A stretch of 64,000 nucleotides of DNA, taken from positions 13,440 to 77,439 of the forward strand of contig CAZSNT010000028.1 in the NCBI GenBank assembly GCA_964607765.1, read 5' to 3'. The notes below the pieces were generated by a model. That model did no database searches, was not told the origin of the DNA, and saw only the letters and a program-made list of their open reading frames with translations. This DNA is from CAZSNT01 sp964607765 (GTDB taxonomy: Bacteria; Verrucomicrobiota; Lentisphaeria; Oligosphaerales; JABHEG01). This document shows, one piece after another, positions 27,079 through 36,817 of this stretch. A program made the position numbers and the translations under genes. The number at the start of each line of letters is the position of its first letter. Position 1 is the first letter of the stretch.

Positions 27079-28434
27079 ATGAAGAGATGGCTTGTCACCG
27101 CAGCTGCAGCGCTCATTCCCGCCGCAGCGTTTGCCCAGGACCAGGCAGAGATACTTAAGAAGATCGAGGCAATGCAGAAACAGATTGCCGAGCAGCAGGT
27201 TGCGATCGAGGCCCTGAAAGCGCAGCTTGCTGTACCGGCGAAGGCAGTGACAGGGCCCACCGAAGTCGCGGCGAGCCCTGCGTCCCTGCTTGCCTTAGGC
27301 ACGAACATCGACGGTCTGAAGCTCAGAGGCGACATGCGGCTGCGCTATGAGTACCGGAACCTGAAGGACGACACGCCAGGCGCCTCGGACAGACGCCAGA
27401 AGTCCCGTTTCCGCACGCGGTTCCGCCTCGGCGGCGTGTGGCAGAACAGCGCAGAAAACTGGGAGATTGGCGCTGGTCTCGCGACGGGTGAATACGACCA
27501 GGACGGCGGCAACCACGCTGGTGGTACGAGCAGCAACGACAGCTGGAACGAGTCCGGCGTGTGGGAAACCGGCGACATTGGTATCGACTACGCGTATGCC
27601 AAGCACAGCTGGGACTGCACCAGCCTGACGCTCGGTCAGCAGAAGAACCCGTTCGAGAGCACCTTCATCATGTTCGACGGCGACCTGCGTCCGACCGGTC
27701 TGACCGGTGCGTTTGATTCCGGTCCCGTGTTCGCTACGGCCGGTTACTACAACCTGCGCAGTGATGTCAACGTCGCTGGGAGCACCGAGGACTCGAACGC
27801 GACGCTGCTTGCCGCTCAGGTTGGCGGCAAGCTCGACGGCGAGGGCGTCAACGGTCTGCTGGCGCTGGGTTACTACCTCTACGACGACGAGGCGACCGAG
27901 TACGCCTTCGGCGGCGAGGGCGTGCAGAACAACGACTGGGACGACTACCAGTTCAAGCTGCTCGACCTGTACGGAGAGATCGGCGTCGAGATGGAAGCTG
28001 CCAAAGCCAAACTCTACGGTGAATGTGTCGTGAACACGGGCGCCAACGATGGCGGCGCCGCGTTCGGCAACACGCTGACGCAGCTTGGGCAGCCCCTGCC
28101 CGGAAACCTGCCCGCCAACTACGACGCGGACAGCAACGACACCGCGTGGGTGCTGGGCGGCGAAGTCAAGGCTGCCGGCGTCAAGCTGAGCTATGCCTAT
28201 GCCCGGATCGAAGGTGACTCCGTCCCGCTGTTCCAGGTGGACAGTGATTTCGGTGACGGCCTCAATGCCCGGACCAACGTCAAAGGCCACAAACTCGGCT
28301 TGTCCTACGGCATCAGCAAGCACTGCTCGCTCGGCGCGACCGCGTTCTTCGTCGAGGATCTCGAGACGCGCTCAGGCGCCAATGCGGACGACAAGAAGGA
28401 GCACTACCAGCTGGATCTGAAGTACAAGTTCTGA
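27079..28434 (+). CDS. Putative outer-membrane porin
   Basis: A 451-residue protein. ATG 27079 is preceded by AAGGAG and opens a classic signal peptide (MKRWLVTAAAALIPAAAFA). Next comes a short coiled coil (about 20-50, EILKKIEAMQKQIAEQQ). The rest is alternating amphipathic strands with aromatic girdles (MRLRYEYRNL, FRTRFRLGGVW, WEIGAGLATGEY, KLGLSYGI), ending LDLKYKF with the C-terminal Phe typical of outer-membrane barrels. Likely a sugar or general porin for uptake of glycan fragments. It is monocistronic: the strong terminator follows, and repeat arrays flank both sides. Confidence 0.88.
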   Translation: MKRWLVTAAAALIPAAAFAQDQAEILKKIEAMQKQIAEQQVAIEALKAQLAVPAKAVTGPTEVAASPASLLALGTNIDGLKLRGDMRLRYEYRNLKDDTPGASDRRQKSRFRTRFRLGGVWQNSAENWEIGAGLATGEYDQDGGNHAGGTSSNDSWNESGVWETGDIGIDYAYAKHSWDCTSLTLGQQKNPFESTFIMFDGDLRPTGLTGAFDSGPVFATAGYYNLRSDVNVAGSTEDSNATLLAAQVGGKLDGEGVNGLLALGYYLYDDEATEYAFGGEGVQNNDWDDYQFKLLDLYGEIGVEMEAAKAKLYGECVVNTGANDGGAAFGNTLTQLGQPLPGNLPANYDADSNDTAWVLGGEVKAAGVKLSYAYARIEGDSVPLFQVDSDFGDGLNARTNVKGHKLGLSYGISKHCSLGATAFFVEDLETRSGANADDKKEHYQLDLKYKF

Positions 28435-28459
28435 GAACGCTACTCAGACCGGTTGATCC

Positions 28460-28506
28460 GTGCCCGCCTGGCTCGCGCCTCCCTGCCAGGCGGGCACTTT
28501 CTTTTT
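28460..28506 (+). terminator. Rho-independent terminator of porin gene
   Basis: A perfect 13-bp stem, GTGCCCGCCTGGC (28460-28472) pairing with GCCAGGCGGGCAC (28485-28497), with a 12-base loop and a T-rich tail TTTCTTTTT. It begins 25 bases after the porin stop codon. Confidence 0.95.
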
Positions 28507-28593
28507 GGGGCTGACGCGATGGCGCGGGCGTCGCCCCGCCCCAGGGATCCTCCCTGGGCTGACATGTGGCTCCCCGTTGGGGAGCTGCGGGCC

Positions 28594-28860
28594 CGCCGAA
28601 CATCCCGCCTCGCCGACGGCGAGGAACATCACAGCCCAGGGAGGATCCCTGGGGGAATGCGCGACGCCAGGAACGGTCCCCGCCGAACATCCCGCCTCGC
28701 CGACGGCGAGGAACATCACAGCCCAGGGAGGATNNNNNNNNNNNNNNNNNNNNNNNNNNNNNNNNNNNNNNNNNNNNNNNNNNNNNNNNNNNNNNNNNNN
28801 NNNNNNNNNNNNNNNNNNNNNNNNNNNNNNNNNCCCTGGGGGAATGCGCGACGCCAGGCG
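28594..28860. repeat. 87-bp tandem repeat array of hairpins spanning an assembly gap
   Basis: CGCCGAACAT starts at 28594 and again at 28681, giving an 87-base period; a partial third copy follows the gap (28834-28860). Each unit contains two hairpins: CCTCGCCG/CGGCGAGG and CCCAGGGA/TCCCTGGG. Just upstream (28550-28590) are a further CCCAGGGATCCTCCCTGGG palindrome and a GCTCCCC/GGGGAGC hairpin. No gene is supportable between 28507 and 28955. Confidence 0.88.
28734..28833. other. Assembly gap, 100 N
   Basis: Exactly 100 N inside the 87-bp tandem array; the true length and copy number are unknown. Confidence 0.98.
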
Positions 28861-28955
28861 AACACCGTGCTAAAATACAGACGCGCGCGCCACACGCCGC
28901 CGCCCGCAATTCGTGACGACACGCCTACACACCGAGCCGAGGAGAGCAGTCCAGA

Positions 28956-30743
28956 ATGAGTGATACTCCGCGCCCCGAACACCCGAAGCCGCAGTTCACG
29001 CGTGAGAAGTGGCAGAACCTGAACGGAACCTGGGCGTTCGACTGCGACCCCGGCTGTTCCGGTGTGGAACGGGGGCTGCCGTCCGACCCGTCGTCGCTGT
29101 CCAGGCAGATCACCGTTCCGTTCTGTCCGGAAAGTGCCCTGTCGGGTCTGGCCTACACGGATTTCATGCCGTGCGTGTGGTATCACCGCACGTTCAGTGT
29201 GCCCGGCGACTGGTCCGGCTTGCGGGTGTTTCTGCATTTTGGCGCGGTCGACTACGATTGCCGTGTCTGGGTGAACGGCGCGGCTGTCGGGCGTCACTAC
29301 GGCGGCTCGGCGTCGTTTGCGTTCGACATCACCGACGCCCTGCGCGAGGGGGTGAACGACTTGGTCGTGTGTGCCGCTGATGACGTGCGTGGCGGCAATC
29401 AGCCGTCGGGCAAGCAGTGTCCGGGCTACAACTCTCGCGGTTGCCTCTACACACGCGTGACCGGCATCTGGCAGACCGTCTGGCTGGAGGCGCGGCCCGC
29501 CGCACACCTGGCATCGGTGCGCGTTGTTCCGGACCTGGACGGGCAGCGATTCCTGGTCACGCCAGCCGTGACGCGTGTGGCGCGGGGGCTGCGGTTCCGC
29601 GCGGTCCTCGACGCGGACGGTCAGATTGCAGCGACGGCTGAAGGTCCGGCAGCGAGCGGCGCGGCTTTCGCCCTGGATCTGGACGCGCCCCGCGCGTGGT
29701 CGCCCGACGATCCATTCCTCTATCGACTCCGCCTCGAACTGCTGGACGGCGACACGGTGATTGACGCCGTGCGCAGCTACGCGGGCCTGCGCAAGTTCCA
29801 CATCGAAGGGAACCGTTTCTACTTGAACAACGCCCCGTTCTTCTTCCGATCCGTGCTGGACCAGGGCTTCTATCCCGACGGCATATGGACCGCGTCCAGC
29901 GACGCCGAACTGAAGGGCGACATCGAGCGCGCCATGGCTGTCGGGTTCAACGGCGCGCGGCTGCATCAGAAGGTGTTCGAAGAGCGCTTCCACTACTGGG
30001 CCGATCAGCTGGGTTACATCACGTGGGGCGAGTTCTGCGACTGGGGCGCCTGGCGCGGCACGGCCACACTGGCGGCGTACCACAACCACCAGCGCGAGTG
30101 GCGTGAAGTGGTGATGCGCGATCTGAACCACCCCTCGATCGTGGCCTGGACTCCGTTCAACGAGACGATCGGACTCGCCCGTGGGAACGGCGAGCGGCAC
30201 CGGCAGTGCGTGCAGGAAGTCGTGGATCTGACGCGCGCGCTCGACCCGACCCGCCCGATCAACGACTGCAGCGGCTACGTCCACGTGGACACGGATGTCT
30301 ACACCGTGCACTGCTACGAGCAGGACGTGGATACGTTCCGGGAGAAGTTCGCCGCCTTGGCGGGTGATGCGCGGGAGGGGTTCCACATCAACTTCCCGGA
30401 CCAGGACGCAGGCTATGCCGGTCAGCCCTACGTTGTCGACGAATACGGCGGGACGTGGTGGCGGGACGAGGTCCCCGCATCGGAAGCGGGCGCGGGCGGC
30501 GGCTCGGGCGCGGCCAGTTGGGGCTACGGCAAGACCCCGGAAGGCCTGGAAGAGGTCTACGCGCGCATCGAGGGACTGACGAGTGTGCTCACAAGCCACC
30601 CGCACATTGCCGGATTCACCTACACGCAGCTGACCGATGTGGAACAGGAGCAGAACGGCGTCTACACCTACGAGCGCAAGCTCAAGTTCGCCCCGGAACG
30701 CCTGCGCGCCATGTTCGGCGCGCCGTGGGTCGGGGGGGAGTAG
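28956..30743 (+). CDS. Glycoside hydrolase family 2 enzyme
   Basis: A 595-residue GH2-type enzyme (beta-galactosidase/glucuronidase/mannosidase group). Domains: jelly-roll sugar-binding domain (~1-180; WYHRTFSVPGDW, VWVNGAAVGRHYGG), immunoglobulin-like domain (~180-275), and TIM barrel. The acid/base is E403 in TPFNETIGL and the nucleophile E496 in VVDEYGGTWW. No signal peptide, so probably cytoplasmic. ATG 28956 follows GAGGAGAGCAG. It is the first gene of a 14-kb plus-strand run with sulfatases and araD, 18 bases before the next sulfatase. The precise sugar is not determinable. Confidence 0.92.
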   Translation: MSDTPRPEHPKPQFTREKWQNLNGTWAFDCDPGCSGVERGLPSDPSSLSRQITVPFCPESALSGLAYTDFMPCVWYHRTFSVPGDWSGLRVFLHFGAVDYDCRVWVNGAAVGRHYGGSASFAFDITDALREGVNDLVVCAADDVRGGNQPSGKQCPGYNSRGCLYTRVTGIWQTVWLEARPAAHLASVRVVPDLDGQRFLVTPAVTRVARGLRFRAVLDADGQIAATAEGPAASGAAFALDLDAPRAWSPDDPFLYRLRLELLDGDTVIDAVRSYAGLRKFHIEGNRFYLNNAPFFFRSVLDQGFYPDGIWTASSDAELKGDIERAMAVGFNGARLHQKVFEERFHYWADQLGYITWGEFCDWGAWRGTATLAAYHNHQREWREVVMRDLNHPSIVAWTPFNETIGLARGNGERHRQCVQEVVDLTRALDPTRPINDCSGYVHVDTDVYTVHCYEQDVDTFREKFAALAGDAREGFHINFPDQDAGYAGQPYVVDEYGGTWWRDEVPASEAGAGGGSGAASWGYGKTPEGLEEVYARIEGLTSVLTSHPHIAGFTYTQLTDVEQEQNGVYTYERKLKFAPERLRAMFGAPWVGGE

Positions 30744-30761
30744 CGGGGAGCGGGGAGCGAG

Positions 30762-32195
30762 ATGAGCAAGACACGTCCCAATATCGTGTATGTGATGGCC
30801 GATCAGCTGCGCTATCAGTCGTGCGGCTACGCGGGCGACGAGCGCGCTCGCAGCCCGAACATCGATCATCTGTCACGGCAGGGCATGAGCTTCCGCAACG
30901 CGGTGGTGTCCATGCCCGTGTGCAGTGCTTACCGTGCGTCCCTGTTCACGGGCAAGTATACGACGTCGACCGGCATGGTGATCAACGAGATCCGGCTGAA
31001 CCCGGCGCATCACCCGCGCTGCCTGGCGCATTGTCTGAGTGACGCGGGGTACGAGCTGGGCTACATCGGCAAGTGGCATCTGTGGGCGAATCAGTTGGGG
31101 CACCACTTCGACCCGAAGAACTCCTTTACCCCGCCCGGCCCGCACCGGCTCGGGTTCGACGGGTACTGGGCCGGCTACAACTTCCACCACCAGTACTACG
31201 GTGAGACTGCCTACTACCACACGGACAGTGCGGAGAAGATCTTCTTTGGCGACGGCGTGTACGAGCCCGACGGGCAGACCGATCTGGCCATTGCGTATCT
31301 GCGTGAACATGCGGCGGATGCAGAGCCCTTCGCACTGTTCCTTTCGGTGGGCACGCCCCACGATCCGTGGGTGCGTTCGAACGTGCCGGAGGAGTACTAC
31401 CGTCGGTTTGTCGACACGCGGTTCGACGTGCCGCCCAACTACAGCCCGGACAAGGATGAACCCTATGGGGACGGGTGGTCGAACATCGACAGGGATCCTG
31501 CGAAGATCGACGAATGGATGCGGGTGTACTATGCGATGACCGCGAACCTGGACTGGAACATCGGGCGACTCCAGAACGCCCTGCGCGAGTTGGGGCTGGA
31601 GGACGACACGCTGTTCGTATTCGCCTCGGACCACGGTGAGTGTTTCGGCGCGCACGGCAGAATGAAGAAGAACATCTTCTACGAGGAAGCGGCGCGCGTA
31701 CCGCTGCTCATGAAGTGGCCCCGTGTGATCCCTGCCGGGCACGTCAGCGACGCGTGTTTCAACTGCGTCGATATCATGCCGACACTGCTCGGATTCGCCG
31801 CCGCGCCTGTACCGGACGAGATCGAGGGCATGGACTTGAGTCACCTGGCCAAGGCGCAGCCCGGGCCGGAGCCGGAGTTCGCGTTCATGCAGAACACCGG
31901 CGCCTGCGCCTGCTGGGAGGATGGGCACGAGTGGCGGGCTGTGCGGGACAAGCAATACACCTACGCCGTCTACAGAGTGGACGGCAAGGAACTGCTCTTC
32001 GATAACCTGAACGATCCGTTCCAGATGGCGGATCTGGCAGGCGATCCTGCGCACGCGCACGTCCTCGACGACCTGCGTGCGAAACTGAACCGCAAGATGA
32101 CCGAGCTGAATGACACGTTCGAGGTGTCGTCCTATTACAAGCGCCACTGGGTGTCCGAGGATCGCCTCATTCAGCGTACTGCCACGTCGGGGTAG
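30762..32195 (+). CDS. Sulfatase, cytoplasmic type with CxAxR motif
   Basis: A 477-residue type I sulfatase with no signal peptide (MSKTRPNIVYVMADQLRYQS, metal-binding D14). The maturation motif is PVCSAYRASLFTG with C54; the usual Pro is replaced by Ala, a known tolerated variant. Other marks are YIGKWHLW and FASDHGECFGAHG. It starts 18 bases after the GH2 stop with GGGGAGCGAG as ribosome site, so the two should be co-translated and may act on the same imported oligosaccharide. Substrate unknown. Confidence 0.93.
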   Translation: MSKTRPNIVYVMADQLRYQSCGYAGDERARSPNIDHLSRQGMSFRNAVVSMPVCSAYRASLFTGKYTTSTGMVINEIRLNPAHHPRCLAHCLSDAGYELGYIGKWHLWANQLGHHFDPKNSFTPPGPHRLGFDGYWAGYNFHHQYYGETAYYHTDSAEKIFFGDGVYEPDGQTDLAIAYLREHAADAEPFALFLSVGTPHDPWVRSNVPEEYYRRFVDTRFDVPPNYSPDKDEPYGDGWSNIDRDPAKIDEWMRVYYAMTANLDWNIGRLQNALRELGLEDDTLFVFASDHGECFGAHGRMKKNIFYEEAARVPLLMKWPRVIPAGHVSDACFNCVDIMPTLLGFAAAPVPDEIEGMDLSHLAKAQPGPEPEFAFMQNTGACACWEDGHEWRAVRDKQYTYAVYRVDGKELLFDNLNDPFQMADLAGDPAHAHVLDDLRAKLNRKMTELNDTFEVSSYYKRHWVSEDRLIQRTATSG

Positions 32196-32234
32196 CGACC
32201 ACACATCACGCATCACACATCATGGAGCCCAGTC

Positions 32235-34541
32235 ATGTCGCATTTGAGCATTCACCGACACGTTCTCGGACTGAAATTCGGATCGGCTGCGGCTGTGCTG
32301 GCCGGCTGCATGCTGCATGCCGCGCCGCCGGAACGGCCCAACATCGTTCTGATCCTGGCTGATGACTTCGGCTGGGTGGACACCAGCTTCACCGGGAGCA
32401 GGTTCTACCGCACGCCGAACATCGAGCGGCTTGGGCGCCAGGGCGTGTACTTCCCCAACGCCTACTCGGCCAGTCCGCTCTGTTCACCGACGCGCGCCAG
32501 TATCATGACGGGCCAGAGCCCGGCGCGCTGCGGCATCACCTCGCCGGCGTGCCATGTGGGCCGGGAAGTTCTGGAGGCAGGCCTACACAACACGGCTCCC
32601 GCTACGTCCCGCCAGACAGTGTGCTCCAGCGCTACGCGTCTGGCCACGACGCACTACACGCTTGCCAAGGCGCTGAAGGACGGCGGCTACGCGACCGGGC
32701 ACTTCGGCAAGTGGCATCTGGGCCCCGAACCCTTCTCGCCGCTCCAACACGGCTTTGATGTGGACATCCCGCACTGGCCCGGGCCCGGGCCGGCCGGCAG
32801 TTTCGTCGCGCCCTGGCGCTACCCGAACTTCAAAGAGCGCACTCCTGGCGAGCACATCGAAGATCGCATGGGCGACGAGGCGGTTGCGTTCATGGAAGCG
32901 AACGCCGGCAAGCCGTTCTTCCTGAACTACTGGCAGTTCTCCGTGCACGCGCCGTTCGACGCGAAAAGGGAGCTGATCGAGGAATACAAACAGCGCGTCG
33001 ACGTGGAGAATCCGCAGCAGAGCCCGACCTACGCCGCCATGGTCCACTCTCTGGACGACAATGTGGGCAAGGTCCTGGACGCTCTCGACCGGCTCGGCAT
33101 CGCGGACAACACCATCGTCATTTTCTACTCGGACAACGGTGGGAACATGTACAACATGGTGGACGGCGACTGCACCGCGACCAGCAACGCACCGCTCCGC
33201 GGCGGCAAAGCGAGCATGTACGAAGGCGGCATTCGCATACCGGCCATCGTCAAGTGGCCCGGTGTGACCCGAGGCGGCACGACGAATGCCGCACTCGTGC
33301 AGAGCGAGGATCTCTACCCGACCATCCTCGAGATGGCAGGCCTGCCTGTGAAACGCGACCAGGCCCTCGACGCGCTGAGCATGGTGCCGGTCCTTCGTGG
33401 TCAGACGCCGTTGCGCGACGCAGTTTACTGCTATTTCCCGCATGGCCCGCATGTCCCGGACTGGATGCCGCCGTCGGTGTGTGTGCGGCGAGGGGATTGG
33501 AAGCTGATCCGGATCTTCTACGACACCCCGGATCAGCAGCATCGGTACGAGCTCTACAATCTGAAAGAGGACATTGGCGAGCGCCGTAATCTGGCCGTGC
33601 AGCATCCCGACCGCGTCCGGGAACTGGACGCACTTATCCAGAAATTCCTGGCTGACACCGGGGCCGTGCAGCCGCAACGCAACCCGAACTACGACCCGAG
33701 CGCGGCGGAGTCTGCGGGCGGCTGGCGCGTGAGCGGCGAAGCACGGGTCGGGCTGCGCTGGGACACGCTTCAGCTTCGCTCTTTCGGCACGGACGCCGCG
33801 CTGACGACCGACGCACCGGTCGGCGCGAAAGCCGGTCGACACGTGCTTGAGGTGCGTATGCGTTCCTGGGCCAACGGTCCCGCGCGCGTGTCGTGGTCGG
33901 GCGACAACGGTGCCGGGAGTTCGGTTTCCTTCCCCGTTCCCGGTGACGGGTTGTGGCACGATTACGAAGTCCAGCTTCCTTTCGCCGCGGCGGCAGAAAC
34001 GCTGCGTCTTGCGCCGTGTTCGGAGCAGGGCACGCTGCAGATTGCGTCGCTGCGGCTGCGCACCGCCGCCGGCAAGCTGGTCAGGGAGTGGGGCCTCAAA
34101 CCCGAATCCAAGGCAAAGCCGAAGCCACAACCCGTGGTCGGCGGCTGGCGCGCCGGCCCGAACGGGCACGCTGTGAGCAAGCTCCGGGACGGGCATCTTC
34201 ACGTGAAAACTGTCGGCGGCGACCCGATGCTGATGACGGCCAAACCGCTGAACGCGGCGGCCGGGAGCTACGTGCTCACCATACGCATGAAGGCCACGGC
34301 GAAGGGCGGCGGGCAGGTGTTCTGCCGCGCAGCGAACCGCGGCTATGCACGCGGCACCGGCACCGCGTTTTCCGTCAAACACGACGGCGAATGGCACGAC
34401 TACACGGTCCGGCTCGACCGCGACCACGCCATCGACGAAATCCGAGTCGACCCCTGCACGGCATCCGGCAGCGTGCAGATCGACTGGGTGCGGCTCAACG
34501 CAGCCGATGGCAAGCTCGTTCGGGAATGGCGGTTCGAGTGA
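32235..34541 (+). CDS. Exported sulfatase with two C-terminal beta-sandwich modules
   Basis: A 768-residue type I sulfatase. The N terminus has a hydrophobic signal with a possible lipobox (VLAGC, C25). The motif is PLCSPTRASIMTG with C83. Later marks are GHFGKWHLGPE and FYSDNGGN. After the catalytic domain (to ~490) come two related ~130-residue modules, each ending with a conserved phrase: LRLRTAAGKLVREWGLK and VRLNAADGKLVREWRFE. A Lys/Pro linker separates them. The pattern suggests carbohydrate-binding or surface-attachment domains. It follows the previous sulfatase by 39 bases. Confidence 0.92.
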   Translation: MSHLSIHRHVLGLKFGSAAAVLAGCMLHAAPPERPNIVLILADDFGWVDTSFTGSRFYRTPNIERLGRQGVYFPNAYSASPLCSPTRASIMTGQSPARCGITSPACHVGREVLEAGLHNTAPATSRQTVCSSATRLATTHYTLAKALKDGGYATGHFGKWHLGPEPFSPLQHGFDVDIPHWPGPGPAGSFVAPWRYPNFKERTPGEHIEDRMGDEAVAFMEANAGKPFFLNYWQFSVHAPFDAKRELIEEYKQRVDVENPQQSPTYAAMVHSLDDNVGKVLDALDRLGIADNTIVIFYSDNGGNMYNMVDGDCTATSNAPLRGGKASMYEGGIRIPAIVKWPGVTRGGTTNAALVQSEDLYPTILEMAGLPVKRDQALDALSMVPVLRGQTPLRDAVYCYFPHGPHVPDWMPPSVCVRRGDWKLIRIFYDTPDQQHRYELYNLKEDIGERRNLAVQHPDRVRELDALIQKFLADTGAVQPQRNPNYDPSAAESAGGWRVSGEARVGLRWDTLQLRSFGTDAALTTDAPVGAKAGRHVLEVRMRSWANGPARVSWSGDNGAGSSVSFPVPGDGLWHDYEVQLPFAAAAETLRLAPCSEQGTLQIASLRLRTAAGKLVREWGLKPESKAKPKPQPVVGGWRAGPNGHAVSKLRDGHLHVKTVGGDPMLMTAKPLNAAAGSYVLTIRMKATAKGGGQVFCRAANRGYARGTGTAFSVKHDGEWHDYTVRLDRDHAIDEIRVDPCTASGSVQIDWVRLNAADGKLVREWRFE

Positions 34542-34561
34542 CAAGGGGGAGTTCCGAGCTG

Positions 34562-36817
34562 ATGAGAACACATTCGGCATCAACGTTTGGCTGGCTTCTG
34601 CTGTGCGTGGCGTCTGTGGCTGCTGCCGCGCCGACTTCCATTGCCGCCGCGCGCCGTCCCAACATCGTGGTCATCCTCGCGGACGACCTCGGTTTCTCGG
34701 ACCTCGGTTGCTACGGCGCGGAGCACATCGAGACACCAAGTCTGGACGCTCTCGCCGCGAATGGCCTGCGCTTCACCAATTTCTACAACACGGCGCGTTG
34801 CTGGCCCACGCGCATCAGTCTGATGACCGGCTACCACTACCAACAGACGAATCTGAGGAAGACGCGGCTTGCCTGCCTGCCGCAGTACCTGGCCCCGCTC
34901 GGCTACAAATCCTACCACTCCGGCAAGTGGCACGTACACGGCACCACGCCGGTCGGGCACGCAGGCTTCGCCCGATCCTACTGGCTTCGCGACCACGACC
35001 GCTTCTTCAAGCCCAAGCCCAACAGCGTGTTCGTGGACGACCAGCCTGTGCCGTCGCCGCCGGAGCGGTACGTGACGCGCGTGAAGGTCGACTACGCGTT
35101 GGAGTTCCTGCGCGGGCACGGCGAAACGACGCCCGATGCACCTTTCTTTCTCTACCTGGCCTTCACTGCGCCGCACTTCCCGCTGCACGCGGAGCAGGCC
35201 GACATCGATGTGTATCGCGACAAGTACCTGGAAGGCTGGGACTCGGTCCGCGCCAAACGGCATGCCAACCTGAAGAAGATGGGTGTGCTCGATGTGCCGC
35301 TGCCGCCCACAATCGAGGATCTGCGCGCCCGATGGTCGTGGCAGGCGGAGCGGCTGCGTGAACACATCCACCCCGGCGAGGGCTTCGGCGCGGCGGCCTG
35401 GGACTCCCTGGACGAGGAAGCAAAACGGTATCAGGCCACCAAAATGGCGATCCACGCCGCGATGATTCACCGTCTCGACCGGGAAGTGGGGCGGCTGATC
35501 GACCACCTCAAAGAGACGAAACAGTTCGACAACACCCTGATCGTGTTTCTCTCGGACAACGGCGCCACGGCCGAGCAGATCATTCGCGGCGACAAGCACG
35601 ACAAGTCCGCGCCGCTCGGTTCGCAGGCCTCCTACCTGTGCCTGGGCCCCGGCTGGTCGGCTGCGGCCAACACGCCCTTCCAGTACCACAAGTCGTGGAC
35701 TCACGAGGGCGGCGCCTGCACGCCGTTCATCGTGCATTGGCCGGCAGGCATAGACGAACGTGGCACGGTCCGGCACAAGCAGCAGGGGCACGTCGTCGAC
35801 CTGCTCCCGACTCTGGTCGCCGCAGCCGGTGGGCAGGCGCACGCACTGTCAAAGTCCGCGCCGCCTCTGCCCGGCAGGAACCTGCTCGCCTCCTTCACGC
35901 GTGGCGACGTCGTTGACCAGGAGCTCATCTACCTGAACCACAACGGCAACACAGCGCTGCGGCAGGGCGCCTGGAAAGCGGTGATGACGCCGCACCACGG
36001 CGGCAAGACATGGGAGCTTTACAACCTGGACGACGACCGCACCGAGATGCAAGACCTGGCGCAGCGATACCCTGAGCGGCTGGAGACGATGGTCGAGAAG
36101 TGGCAGGCGCTCACCAAACAGTTCGACGCAGACAAGCGCGCCCACGCCCCGAGGCAGGCCGCCGCCCCCGCAGCGCATGCCATGAAGCTGCCGACAGGCC
36201 CGGGTAAGGTGATTGCATCCGACGACTTCAGCGCCGACCGCGCCGCGCCGCTGAATGGCACGGCACCCGACGCCCGCATTAGCGCGGCTGTTTGGACCGC
36301 TTCCGACGGCCTGAAGGCTGACGGTTCGACCGTGCCGGGGGAAACGGCATCGGCTTCCCTGCCATTCAAGCCCGAAGCCGGCAAGGTCTACGCCGTCACA
36401 CTCGACCTGGACGTGACAGCCGGCGGCCACTCCTGGTTCGCGCTGGCGCTGTGCGGGACCTCGACTGCGGGCAGTGGCATCCTGGCCAAAGACGTCAATC
36501 CGGTCGGCTGGATGCTGGCTCGCCACAACAGCACCAGGAACGGCGCCGTACAGACGTTTGTCGGGCCGGGCGCCAGAGGCAAGCGGCAGTTCCATCCCAG
36601 ACCGGAACTCGCGCCTGCACGGAGCATGAAGCTTGTACTCGACACGCGCGCGCAGCCCTGGCAGGTAACTTGGTTCATCAATGGCCAGCCGACCGGCGCC
36701 CCGGCAGTGCTGCCGACCGGCGCCAAGGTCAACTCCATCGGTATCGGCAACAACGGCACCGCGGCCGGGCGGCTTCGGCGCTTCCAGGTCGCCGTGCACG
36801 GAGGCGGGGGACGATGA
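34562..36817 (+). CDS. Exported sulfatase with C-terminal LamG-like domain
   Basis: A 751-residue type I sulfatase. ATG 34562 follows AGGGGGAG and opens a signal peptide (MRTHSASTFGWLLLCVASVAAAAP); the open frame reaches back to 33953 inside the previous gene, but that part is a shadow. The motif is RCWPTRISLMTG with C80. Further marks are YHSGKWHVHG and FLSDNGATAEQ. Residues ~535-751 form a separate sandwich-like domain (KVIASDDFSADR, KLVLDTRAQPWQVTWFINGQ). The stop TGA overlaps the ATG of the next gene (ATGA, 36814-36817), which implies translational coupling to a signalling protein. Confidence 0.92.
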   Translation: MRTHSASTFGWLLLCVASVAAAAPTSIAAARRPNIVVILADDLGFSDLGCYGAEHIETPSLDALAANGLRFTNFYNTARCWPTRISLMTGYHYQQTNLRKTRLACLPQYLAPLGYKSYHSGKWHVHGTTPVGHAGFARSYWLRDHDRFFKPKPNSVFVDDQPVPSPPERYVTRVKVDYALEFLRGHGETTPDAPFFLYLAFTAPHFPLHAEQADIDVYRDKYLEGWDSVRAKRHANLKKMGVLDVPLPPTIEDLRARWSWQAERLREHIHPGEGFGAAAWDSLDEEAKRYQATKMAIHAAMIHRLDREVGRLIDHLKETKQFDNTLIVFLSDNGATAEQIIRGDKHDKSAPLGSQASYLCLGPGWSAAANTPFQYHKSWTHEGGACTPFIVHWPAGIDERGTVRHKQQGHVVDLLPTLVAAAGGQAHALSKSAPPLPGRNLLASFTRGDVVDQELIYLNHNGNTALRQGAWKAVMTPHHGGKTWELYNLDDDRTEMQDLAQRYPERLETMVEKWQALTKQFDADKRAHAPRQAAAPAAHAMKLPTGPGKVIASDDFSADRAAPLNGTAPDARISAAVWTASDGLKADGSTVPGETASASLPFKPEAGKVYAVTLDLDVTAGGHSWFALALCGTSTAGSGILAKDVNPVGWMLARHNSTRNGAVQTFVGPGARGKRQFHPRPELAPARSMKLVLDTRAQPWQVTWFINGQPTGAPAVLPTGAKVNSIGIGNNGTAAGRLRRFQVAVHGGGGR

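Noticed and set aside
28594..28860. CRISPR array
   Set aside because: Units are contiguous 87-bp tandem copies with no variable spacers and no cas genes.
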